A program made the position numbers and the translations under genes. The notes under the pieces are model-generated. The model saw nothing but the letters and a program-made list of their open reading frames with translations, was not told the DNA's origin and ran no database searches. This document shows, in pieces, positions 28,924 through 37,252 of a stretch of 64,000 nucleotides of DNA. Position 1 is the stretch's first letter. Each line of letters starts with the position of its first letter. Source of the stretch: a bacterium (GTDB lineage Bacteria > Zhuqueibacterota > Zhuqueibacteria > Residuimicrobiales > Residuimicrobiaceae); the NCBI GenBank assembly GCA_029554865.1, contig JAKPUX010000056.1, forward strand, positions 62,001 to 126,000, given 5' to 3'.

Positions 28924-29826
28924 TCACCGCAGTCCGCGGTACCAGTAGAAATAGCGCGTCCAGGAATCGAACGGCGGCAGAACAACGTCATAGACCTGTG
29001 AGACAAAGGCATTGACATCGGCAATAAAAGTGCGCGGCACGTAGATAATGTCGTTGCCCATCACCGGCAGGTCGTTTTCAATGCCACCCTTCATCGAGGT
29101 GTAGGAGAGATCGATACGTGTGGCTTCGGCGCGCTGTTCGCCATCCATGCGGATGAGGATGACACTGCCCATCTTGGCGCTCTTTTTCGGGCCGCCGGCA
29201 GATGCGATCGCACGCAGCAGAGTCATGCCCTTGGCGACATCCATGCTCCCCGGGTGGTCCACCTCGCCGGCGACATAACATTTCTGGCCGCCGAATTCCC
29301 GGACGATGACGGTGACATCGGGGTGGACGAGAAGCTGGGCATAGGCCGCGGTCACCACCGAATCGAGTTCGGCCGGCGACAACCCGAGGGCATCGAGCTC
29401 GCCGACGCCCTGCAGGGAGATGCGGCCATCCGGACGGATCGAGACCGTCTCGTTGTATTCGGGGCTGGCCAGAAACTTGATGTCGATGACGTCGCCAAAA
29501 CCGAGGCGATAGACCATACCGGGCACGTAGGCCCGGGCCGGCTCAGCTTTGGCCTCGACGATCTGCGGACTCGGGGCACTTTTTTCAGGCTGAACCTGCT
29601 GCTGTTCTTTCGCCTTGGTGCTCTTCCTGACCACCTTGGTGCGCTTCTGTACCCTCTCCTTCCCGGCCTCAGCCTCCCTGGCCGGGGCTGATGCGACAAT
29701 CACCTTGTTGCTGCCGTCGATCTCCGCGGTTGAATGCGGACGCACGCTGCAGCCTGATATCATCACCGTGAAGAGCATGGCCACACCAGCGGCGGGCCAT
29801 CTGCGGCGAAACCATTTATCTTTCAT
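28924..29826 (-). CDS. Wza-like polysaccharide export lipoprotein (Poly_export/SLBB)
   Basis: Lipobox VMISGCS; YRLGFGDVIDIKFLASPEYNETVSIRPDGRISLQGVGELDALGLSPAELDSVV; KCYVAGEVDHPGSMDVAKGMTLLRAIASAGG. Confidence 0.9.
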   Translation of the reverse strand: MKDKWFRRRWPAAGVAMLFTVMISGCSVRPHSTAEIDGSNKVIVASAPAREAEAGKERVQKRTKVVRKSTKAKEQQQVQPEKSAPSPQIVEAKAEPARAYVPGMVYRLGFGDVIDIKFLASPEYNETVSIRPDGRISLQGVGELDALGLSPAELDSVVTAAYAQLLVHPDVTVIVREFGGQKCYVAGEVDHPGSMDVAKGMTLLRAIASAGGPKKSAKMGSVILIRMDGEQRAEATRIDLSYTSMKGGIENDLPVMGNDIIYVPRTFIADVNAFVSQVYDVVLPPFDSWTRYFYWYRGLR

Positions 29827-29863
29827 TTGATCCTCACACAATTAGAAATTGAACTGCTGCTTG

Positions 29864-32800
29864 TCAGTTGCTCATTGTCTGAATGCGGCCGGGGACGGCA
29901 GGGCGCCTGCCAATGACATGCTCGGGTTCCGGCTTGACCAGAGCCACATACATGCGTCCCGAGCTTGAACCGCCATTGCCGCCCAGTTCCACGGCGCCGG
30001 CGGGGAACTCCTTCTCATAGACATGCAGGGCAGCGAGATCACTGGTGCTGATCGCCAGGCCGGTATCCCTCCAGCCCGAGAGCCAGGCGGGAAGCGATGC
30101 AGCCCCGGCATCGAACGCCACATAGACGGTCGAGGGCTGGTGCAGGGTGAAGGAGACCAGACGGTCGCTGCTGATCTGGCGGTCGCTGTCGGCACTTTTA
30201 AGCCAGAGCAGGTTCTGCAGGACCGCCGGTATATCGAGCAGGGTGAAAGTGCGATCGACGTAATAGGTGTCGCCGGTATGCAGCCAGCTCCATTGATACC
30301 CCGCCGGAGCGGTCAGATCGACCGTATAGCTGGTCTCCGGATGATACCCGCGCACGTTATTGGCGCCCATCCGGTTGGGAATCGCCGCCCGGTCGAGAAT
30401 ATTGCGGGCGATCAGGGTGTAGACCCGGTTGGCCTCATGCCGGCCGGTGGCCAGTTTGACCGACTCCCGGTCGGCCGCGAGGCGGGCGGAGAGAACCGGC
30501 AAGCCCTGCAGGATCTGGTAGTTCTGCGGCGATTCCGCAGAAGCCGCCTGCACCGGCTCGGAGAACCAGGCAATGATGGTGTCCGGCGCGGCAATCGTGA
30601 CCCGGCTCAGATAGGGGGGCTCAACATCGGCCAGGCTCTTGAAACGGCCGTTGGCGGCCCCTGCACTGCTGTTATCCGCATCATCGATGGCGTAGATCTC
30701 GTAAAAGTACTCGGTCCCTTCCTTGAGGTTGGCATCGCTGAAGCGGGTTTCGCTCTGCACTGCCAGCTCCACACCATCACGCAGGATGCGGTACCTGGCG
30801 GCCTGATCCCCGTCCGAGGCCGGCACGGGAGGCTGCCAGACCAGGGTAAGGCTCTGGTGGGTTGTACTCTCGATGCCCAACTCCCGCGGGACCTGCGGCG
30901 GTACGGTATCCCGATTGGTGGCTTCGCCAATGTAAAGGACCCAGTCGCCGCTGAAGGGCGGCGTCAGGGTGACGGTGCCGCCGAACTGCACCACAAAGGG
31001 AGCACTGTACTGGCCGGTGACCGGATTGAGCCATTTGGCCGGCAGGCTGCCAAGGTGCCCCGAAAGGTTGAGGGTCACCGCTCCGCCTGTGCTGTGATAG
31101 GCGAAATAGTTCCGGCCGGGGATGGCCATCAAATTGCCGGAGCTGATGAGCTCGTGATGAGGATCCATCTCCGACCAGGGGATCTCACCCATGAAGGTAT
31201 TGCAGTACTGGGCCCACTTTTGCTCCTCGGGCAGGGCATCGGGATCATAGCCGCCCTTGTCCGGGGCATAGGTGGTGAAAAATCCGGTGGTGTAATACCC
31301 GCCGTTGGAGATAATTTCCCAGATGGCGACCCGGCTGGGTCCATTGGGTCCCTCATCCTCCTCTTCGGGATAAAAATAACGCGGTTCACCGTTGACGACC
31401 GGCTTGTTGTAAATGCGGTCACGGCGGAGGTCGCGGACGTTGTAGGGGGTTTGCTGCATCACCGCACCGTGCCAGGCCAGGGGCGCAAAGGGAGCACTGC
31501 TGCCTCGGCCCGAGGGGTGGAGGGTGATGACGTGGTCATAGGGATCGAGCTGATAGATCAGCTGTCCCCAGTGCTCGTATTCCGAAATCGGACGGCCATA
31601 GTCGGCAATGATCTCTTCGTACTCGCCGGTGATCACCCAGACCACATTCTTGGCGGCATATCGCGAGACCAGATAACGGACGAATTTGTCGAACTGGGCC
31701 TCACTGAACTCGACATACTCCTGGGCCCAGGTGAAAAACATCACCGGCACGATACCCTTGCTGTTGGCATAATCGATGCGCTTGTCGATCCACTGAAAAT
31801 AGCCGGGGTTGAGGCGGTCGTAGTTTTTGGATTCAACTCCCTCCTCGAAGCAGGTGCCGCCCTCATTTTTCCAGAAGCCGAGGCCGTTGATGTAGCTCAC
31901 CACGATGGAGTGCATGGCGGTGTAGCCCTGCTCTGCACGCAGGTCGATATACTCCTTCCAGCGCCCCTCATAAGGAAATAACGAGGTGAAGCCGCGCCAG
32001 GAGGTATCCCCGCGCCAGAGCCAGGGCGTGCCGTCGTCATGCATAAAGGTGTAGGGCCGGGCGGGATTGAGTCGGACAAAGCCGTGCGCACCGCTCTCGA
32101 CGCACTGGAAGGATCCGGTGGCATTGAGCGAGGCCACCGGACTGGTGATCCGGTAGGTCCAGGTCCCCACCTCGGTCGGGGCGATGCGGACTTTGAAAAC
32201 ATCCCCGAGATCCCAAAAGCCGTTGATCTCCAAAGTCCTGGTCGGACCGGTAAAGACCCCCTTGAGGGTGACATCGCGGTAGCGGTTGGTCGTGGATGCA
32301 AGCCCGCTGGCGACCAGGGTGATGTCGATCGATTCGTAGCGTCCCACTGTGGCCGGATTGAGGCCGCGAGTGGTGAAGCTGCCGCTGAAGGCGCTGCTCA
32401 GGGCATTGCCGGCGTTGTCCTTGGCCGAGGCGGCAACCTGCACCGTGTAGGTGGTGTTGGGCTGGAGCAGAACGTTGGGCTGGAAATAGAGGGCATTGCC
32501 CACCCAGCTGACGCTGCCGGCCACCGCCGGCGAGATCGAGAAGGCGGCCTGGGCCGAGCTCTGATTCATGGGCTCGGAAAAATGGACGAGGATGTCCGCG
32601 TCCACCGCCGCGCCCTCGCCGCTTGACTGGGGATCCAGCCGCACCACCTCGGGCGGAGTGGCATCGGTGTAGCGGTAGAGCTTGAAATTGCTGTAGACAA
32701 TACCGATCGGCACCTGCAGTCCGCCGCTGCGCGAGAGCAGACCCGAGCCCAGCCGGATGCGATGGTCGGGCGGGGCATACTCTGCGCCGAAAGTCGAATA

Positions 32801-33463
32801 GTCCCAGGTCTTGAGCAGCACATCATCCATATACCACTGCATCTTGCCCCCTCCCCAGACCAGGCGGTGCCGGTAGGTGTGGCTTTTCTCCCACTCAAAG
32901 GGGCCGACAGCGGGATCCTCAAAGGCATGGGGATCGTCATCATAGCCGCCGTTGAAAGCCGCCACGTTGAGGCGCAGCTTCATCCGGCGCCACTTGTAGA
33001 GGTCCCCGGCGGTATAGCCGTAGATATGGATGTAACATTTGTAGGGATTGTGCCATTGTTGGACGCCGTACCAGCTGTTGTCCACATCCTCATCCCACAT
33101 GCTGAAAAGGTTGTAGTGGACATTTTCAGAATTTGGGACCTCGGCACCGTACCTGTCGTGATCAAGGTTGGGAAATACTTCCCTGCTGGCATAAATGCCC
33201 CGGACGTTGAATGAGATCTCGCCGGCTGCGCAGGTCGGGATAGAGTATTGAATATAGTCGAGGGCGGTCTGGGTCGTCCAGCCCTCGCTGCTCAACTTTC
33301 CGCCGCGCTGGGTGCCGGTTGTTCTGGCATTGGTGAGAGGGTCATCGATTTCCAGGATCTTGGTCACCGACTGTTCGGCGGCCGGGAGGGCCGCCGCCAG
33401 GATCAGGAGGAGCAGGATCACTCCCCGCAGCGAGTTTATGTTCAGAGCGTGCAGCTTCATCAT
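29864..33463 (-). CDS. Secreted multidomain protein: Big_5-like Ig domain, DUF5060, DUF4038/apiosidase-like GH domain, FN3
   Basis: FTGPTRTLEINGFWDLGDVFKVRIAPTEVGTWTYRI (DUF5060-like); FVRLNPARPYTFMHDDGTPWLWRGDTSWRGF...VVWVITGEYEEI (DUF4038-like); LVWQPPVPASDGDQAARYRILRDGVEL (FN3). Confidence 0.75.
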   Translation of the reverse strand: MMKLHALNINSLRGVILLLLILAAALPAAEQSVTKILEIDDPLTNARTTGTQRGGKLSSEGWTTQTALDYIQYSIPTCAAGEISFNVRGIYASREVFPNLDHDRYGAEVPNSENVHYNLFSMWDEDVDNSWYGVQQWHNPYKCYIHIYGYTAGDLYKWRRMKLRLNVAAFNGGYDDDPHAFEDPAVGPFEWEKSHTYRHRLVWGGGKMQWYMDDVLLKTWDYSTFGAEYAPPDHRIRLGSGLLSRSGGLQVPIGIVYSNFKLYRYTDATPPEVVRLDPQSSGEGAAVDADILVHFSEPMNQSSAQAAFSISPAVAGSVSWVGNALYFQPNVLLQPNTTYTVQVAASAKDNAGNALSSAFSGSFTTRGLNPATVGRYESIDITLVASGLASTTNRYRDVTLKGVFTGPTRTLEINGFWDLGDVFKVRIAPTEVGTWTYRITSPVASLNATGSFQCVESGAHGFVRLNPARPYTFMHDDGTPWLWRGDTSWRGFTSLFPYEGRWKEYIDLRAEQGYTAMHSIVVSYINGLGFWKNEGGTCFEEGVESKNYDRLNPGYFQWIDKRIDYANSKGIVPVMFFTWAQEYVEFSEAQFDKFVRYLVSRYAAKNVVWVITGEYEEIIADYGRPISEYEHWGQLIYQLDPYDHVITLHPSGRGSSAPFAPLAWHGAVMQQTPYNVRDLRRDRIYNKPVVNGEPRYFYPEEEDEGPNGPSRVAIWEIISNGGYYTTGFFTTYAPDKGGYDPDALPEEQKWAQYCNTFMGEIPWSEMDPHHELISSGNLMAIPGRNYFAYHSTGGAVTLNLSGHLGSLPAKWLNPVTGQYSAPFVVQFGGTVTLTPPFSGDWVLYIGEATNRDTVPPQVPRELGIESTTHQSLTLVWQPPVPASDGDQAARYRILRDGVELAVQSETRFSDANLKEGTEYFYEIYAIDDADNSSAGAANGRFKSLADVEPPYLSRVTIAAPDTIIAWFSEPVQAASAESPQNYQILQGLPVLSARLAADRESVKLATGRHEANRVYTLIARNILDRAAIPNRMGANNVRGYHPETSYTVDLTAPAGYQWSWLHTGDTYYVDRTFTLLDIPAVLQNLLWLKSADSDRQISSDRLVSFTLHQPSTVYVAFDAGAASLPAWLSGWRDTGLAISTSDLAALHVYEKEFPAGAVELGGNGGSSSGRMYVALVKPEPEHVIGRRPAVPGRIQTMSN

Positions 33464-33509
33464 ATCTCCTTGAGTCTGATTTGCAGGCCTGCGCGGATTC
33501 ATGCCGCTG

Positions 33510-34586
33510 CTACTTGGCCATGGTCATACGGCGCACCGCCTTGAAGCCGTTGATCTCGAGAGAATAAAAGTAGGTTCCGGTCGGCACCACGCTGCCGTTG
33601 GCGTCGCGGCCGTCCCACTCCATGCTGTACTGTCCGGCCATCTGGGACTGGTCCACCAGCGAACGAATAAGCTGGCCGCGGATGTTAAAGATCGCCAGCT
33701 TGACTTGGCCGTTATCCTTCAGGGTATAGCTGATGCTGGTTGAAGGATTGAAGGGGTTGGGATAGTTCTGCGCCAGCAGATACTCGGTCGGCTTGGCGAC
33801 GGCCACAGCCGTTCGCGGTCCGTTGAAGGTGATCTGGCCGTCCAGCGCGATATCCGCCAGCCAATAGTAATAGACCACCTGGTCGTCGATGCGATAATCG
33901 GTGAAGGTGTACTCGTGGCGGCTCTGCGAGTTCATCGCGCCCTCGATCATCTTTTCGGTGATGAGCTCCTTTTCCCCATGGGGCGACAGCGCGCGGTAGA
34001 GATGGAAACCGAGGTTGTTGGTCTCCGACTGGGTCACCCAGTTCACCTGGATCATGCCGGGAAACGAGGAGGCGGTGAACGAGGCGAGCTCGACCGGGGT
34101 GTGCATGGCCTGAGTCACCTGAAAGGTGCGGAAGTCGTGGCTGTTCATGTCGCTCGAAGGCAGGGTGAAGAGCTCCGAGCTGCCAAAGTGCACGGGCTCG
34201 CCGGGGACCACAGACGGACTGTTCCAGGCGCGCAGATAGACGACATTGCCGAGGGTGATCAGATCATCACTCCAGATGACACTGAACTTGCCCTCATCGG
34301 GGTTGAAGGGAAAACCGTAGCCGATGAAGGTGCTGTCGAGTATGGCATCATCCCCGGTGGCATTGCCGAGTGAGTCCGGATCTTCAGCGACACCGTTGGG
34401 CCCGGCCCAGACCAGCTGGACGAGGTCGCCGCTGAAGAGCATGACGTTGCCCTGCAGAAAGGTGGTGCCGTCGGCATCGAGGATGCCGGTGGTGGACATG
34501 GCTTCGAAAGTGCCCGCCGCAGCGGAGAAAGCCAGCGCCCCCAGCATGAGGACGGAAAGCAGGATGGCAAAAATTTGGCGTTTCAT
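33510..34586 (-). CDS. Secreted protein with C-terminal T9SS type A/FlgD-like sorting domain
   Basis: Signal peptide; NYPNPFNPSTSISYTLKDNGQVKLAIFNIRGQLIRSLVDQSQMAGQYSMEWDGRDANGSVVPTGTYFYSLEINGFKAVRRMTMAK. Confidence 0.85.
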   Translation of the reverse strand: MKRQIFAILLSVLMLGALAFSAAAGTFEAMSTTGILDADGTTFLQGNVMLFSGDLVQLVWAGPNGVAEDPDSLGNATGDDAILDSTFIGYGFPFNPDEGKFSVIWSDDLITLGNVVYLRAWNSPSVVPGEPVHFGSSELFTLPSSDMNSHDFRTFQVTQAMHTPVELASFTASSFPGMIQVNWVTQSETNNLGFHLYRALSPHGEKELITEKMIEGAMNSQSRHEYTFTDYRIDDQVVYYYWLADIALDGQITFNGPRTAVAVAKPTEYLLAQNYPNPFNPSTSISYTLKDNGQVKLAIFNIRGQLIRSLVDQSQMAGQYSMEWDGRDANGSVVPTGTYFYSLEINGFKAVRRMTMAK

Positions 34587-34611
34587 CTCATTTCTCCTTC
34601 AGACAGATGTA

Positions 34612-35892
34612 TTAAAGATTAGGCCGCGGATTGGGGTAGGTCCAGACCTTGGACGCATTGTTGCCCTTGATCCACAGAACATATCCGACACCGGGATTGA
34701 ATTGAATGGTCGAGGCGGCGAATCCGCTTTCGGTCAGCCAGGTGCCGTCCCAGCCGGTTCCGGTTCCACCCACCAGCCAGGCCACCTCGTAGCGGTTGCC
34801 AAGCCAGCGCATGATCTTGTCCGACACACCGCTGGAGGAACCGCCGGCGACGACACCATCGGCGGCGAGCTCGCTCTGGGCCAGGGTGACCGGAACCGGA
34901 TAGCAGGTGCCGATAAAGTTGGCGCCCTGCACCAGATTGATCACCCGGTTGGCCTCCTTGCTCACCTTGCCGGTGAAGGTCAGCACGGTATCGGGACTGG
35001 AGCTGCGCAGCAGCACCCAGAAAGAGTGGTCGGGATCGATCTTCATCGGGGAGGCCTGATCGCCGGCCTGGGTCATCCAGGTGCCGTCAAATGTGGTGCC
35101 GGTTCCCTCCACCAGCCAGGCGATCTCATAGTCTGTGCCGTTCCAGTAGAGGACCTTGTCGGCCTGGCCGGCATTGGCCGCTCCTGTGAGCTGGGTGCCG
35201 AGCACGCCGCCAACGCTGTTGTCCGCGGGCAAGAGGGGCATCGAGACCAGGTTCTGGCCCACCCGCAATCCCCGGCTGTAGACCCCGACCCGGTCGAAGG
35301 AATGCATCGGACTGGCCCCGGCATAGGCCTGCACAACGTAGTAGCGGCTGAAGGGCACGGTCCGGTAGTTGACCACGTCGGTATAAGAGGTTGCGGTCAG
35401 CTCGGCGACCGGACTCTGCAGCGTGAACCAGGGGGTGTCGGAGGCGTAGAGCCGGTAAAGGGTCGCACCCGCCAGGGCGCTCCAGCGGATCTGGATGCCC
35501 TCATCGAGGAGCGTGATGTAGATCTCCGCTGCGGTCACCGTGGCGGCGACCTCCGCGGAGGGAAGGCTTTCGTTGCCGTTCAAATCATAGGCCGTGACGA
35601 CCATGAAGTAGGTCTCGCCCTCCACCAGATTCTCGATGGTGTAGGAGGTGACATTGCCGACATCGACCATCTCCGAATAGACGGAGGGTTCGGTGCCGTA
35701 GTAGATGCGGTATCCGGACAGATCGGATTCCGTATTCGGATCCCAACTGACCAGCAGTCCGCCGGCAAAACTTGGGCTGGCAAGCATCAACAACAGCGCC
35801 AGCAGGCTGAGTGTGCGCCCAATGCGGGTAGAATGCCGGTCTTTCACATCCTTCTCAACGCCTCTTTGGGCATCTCTCGCATGTACGATCAT
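34612..35892 (-). CDS. Secreted fibronectin type III protein with two related C-terminal repeats
   Basis: LLVSWDPNTESDLSGYRIYYGTEP FN3; duplicated WNGTDYEIAWLVEGTGTTFDGTWMTQAG / WLGNRYEVAWLVGGTGTGWDGTWLTESG. Confidence 0.75.
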   Translation of the reverse strand: MIVHARDAQRGVEKDVKDRHSTRIGRTLSLLALLLMLASPSFAGGLLVSWDPNTESDLSGYRIYYGTEPSVYSEMVDVGNVTSYTIENLVEGETYFMVVTAYDLNGNESLPSAEVAATVTAAEIYITLLDEGIQIRWSALAGATLYRLYASDTPWFTLQSPVAELTATSYTDVVNYRTVPFSRYYVVQAYAGASPMHSFDRVGVYSRGLRVGQNLVSMPLLPADNSVGGVLGTQLTGAANAGQADKVLYWNGTDYEIAWLVEGTGTTFDGTWMTQAGDQASPMKIDPDHSFWVLLRSSSPDTVLTFTGKVSKEANRVINLVQGANFIGTCYPVPVTLAQSELAADGVVAGGSSSGVSDKIMRWLGNRYEVAWLVGGTGTGWDGTWLTESGFAASTIQFNPGVGYVLWIKGNNASKVWTYPNPRPNL

Positions 35893-36004
35893 GAATCTGC
35901 TCCTCTCCTTCTTTCAAGGCCTACTTCGGTTTTTTCAGGCGGCCCCTGCCGGCAGCCCCGACCCTCCGGCTGTGACATGAAATGCCGCCATTCACAACCC
36001 CTTA

Positions 36005-36021
36005 GGCATATGTCGTGCCAA
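36005..36021 (-). promoter_or_regulatory. Candidate sigma54 (-24/-12) promoter TTGGCACGACATATGCC
   Basis: Minus strand TTGGCACG-ACAT-ATGC; GG-N10-GC spacing intact; about 113 bp upstream of the 35892 start. Confidence 0.7.
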
Positions 36022-36072
36022 TCCCGGAGGGCCGCTGATGAATAAATTCTGCAGCGGCTTGATGGAGCCGTA

Positions 36073-36093
36073 AAATCTTTATATAATAGATTT
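36073..36093. promoter_or_regulatory. Candidate enhancer (UAS) palindrome AAATCT-TTATATAAT-AGATTT
   Basis: Perfect 6-bp arms, 9-bp AT spacer, about 52 bp upstream of the -24 box. Confidence 0.35.
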
Positions 36094-36432
36094 AAGCTGC
36101 GCGCTCATCCCTTTTTTAATAATTGTTTAGTAAATATTTTTTTCTGCAGGGAGGGCGCTGGATGGACAAAACCGCGGGGGCAGTGTTGCTTGAATGTCTC
36201 ACCCTGCGGTGAGGGGGTAGAGAGAAAAGTCGGAGTAACCAGGGATGGAAGCGGATGATGGGGGAAGATGAACAGGAAACGGGGCGCAAAGGAAGCTTCC
36301 GGGTGGACGGCCGGTATTCGGGAACCGGCGGCAGATGAGTGGCCGGTGGAGGAATACGCTGCGGCTGAGCGGCTGAACGAAAGGAGGACAAGGGTGCAGG
36401 TGCACAGCCGTCAACCCGGAAGTCACGCTATT

Positions 36433-36840
36433 CTAGTTAACGGGGAGGCCCTCTTTGTGGGCGATGATTTTTTCCATCACCGCTGCGATTTCCAGGGCTT
36501 CATCGCTCGAGCGCGGCTTGATGCTCTGGAAAGTCACCCCCTGTTCGGCTGCGGTCTTGCGGATGCGATAGGTAAAATCATCGGAGATGAGGATAACCGG
36601 CAGGCGCGGGCGCAGCCGGCGGATCACGGGGAGAATCTCCGTGCCGACCTGTCCGCTCATGTCGATGTCCACCAGCAGGAGATCAATCTCCTTCTCCAGC
36701 ATCTGCAGGATGGCATCCGCACCGCGCCGGACACATTCGACACGGTAGTCTGTCGCCAGTTGTGCGCGCAGCGTCTCTTCCAGATTCCGATCGCTCGTGG
36801 CGACGACGATCGTTCTGCCCAATTTGCGCGTTGTTTGCAT
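36433..36840 (-). CDS. Single-domain response-regulator receiver
   Basis: TIVVATSDRNLEETLRAQL...IDLLLVDIDMSGQVGTEILPVIRRLRPRLPVILIS...IKPRSSDE. Confidence 0.8.
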   Translation of the reverse strand: MQTTRKLGRTIVVATSDRNLEETLRAQLATDYRVECVRRGADAILQMLEKEIDLLLVDIDMSGQVGTEILPVIRRLRPRLPVILISDDFTYRIRKTAAEQGVTFQSIKPRSSDEALEIAAVMEKIIAHKEGLPVN

Positions 36841-36973
36841 AATCCTCGTTGCGCCTTTCGCCTAGTAGGTTACCCACACCTTTATGTTGCAGCTCCCTGC
36901 CAGAGGCCGCCTCCCTTTACCCCCAGGGAGGCAGACCTCTGCAGGGCTGCCGCTGATTTCAGCAGACAAACGA

Positions 36974-36988
36974 ACAACTTTTGTGCCA
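36974..36988 (-). promoter_or_regulatory. Weaker candidate sigma54 promoter TGGCACA-AAAG-TTGT
   Basis: Minus strand; correct spacing, -12 element TTGT instead of TTGC; about 135 bp upstream of the receiver gene. Confidence 0.35.
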
Positions 36989-37211
36989 GAATTTCAAAAA
37001 ACGGCGCTCTTTTTCGGTATTATTTATTAAGCAATTACGAGGATGTAACCGGAGGGGCAGACGATCGGGGCCGCCCTGTCCACAGAAATGTCACCTGAGC
37101 AGGGGCCGGAGACGGACACTATCTTTTATTTGACTGATTTTATTATACTTCTAATCGTTGCTTAAAATGGACAAACCCGGGCGTAAGCGTATCTGCTTTG
37201 TTACAATAAAT

Positions 37212-37238
37212 ACAAAACCCCGCCCTTCGGGGCGGGGT
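37212..37238 (-). terminator. Intrinsic terminator of the NtrC-type gene
   Basis: Minus strand ACCCCGCCC-CGAA-GGGCGGGGT followed by TTTTGTATTTA; perfect 9-bp stem just past the stop codon. Confidence 0.85.
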
Positions 37239-37252
37239 CAATCATGGCAGGA

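Noticed and set aside
30023-31981. 652-aa + ORF
   Set aside because: Antisense to the DUF4038-like gene; composition-driven.
36268-37098. 276-aa + ORF in the regulatory gap
   Set aside because: Mostly antisense to the receiver gene; the first about 55 codons are intergenic but show no family motif or convincing RBS.
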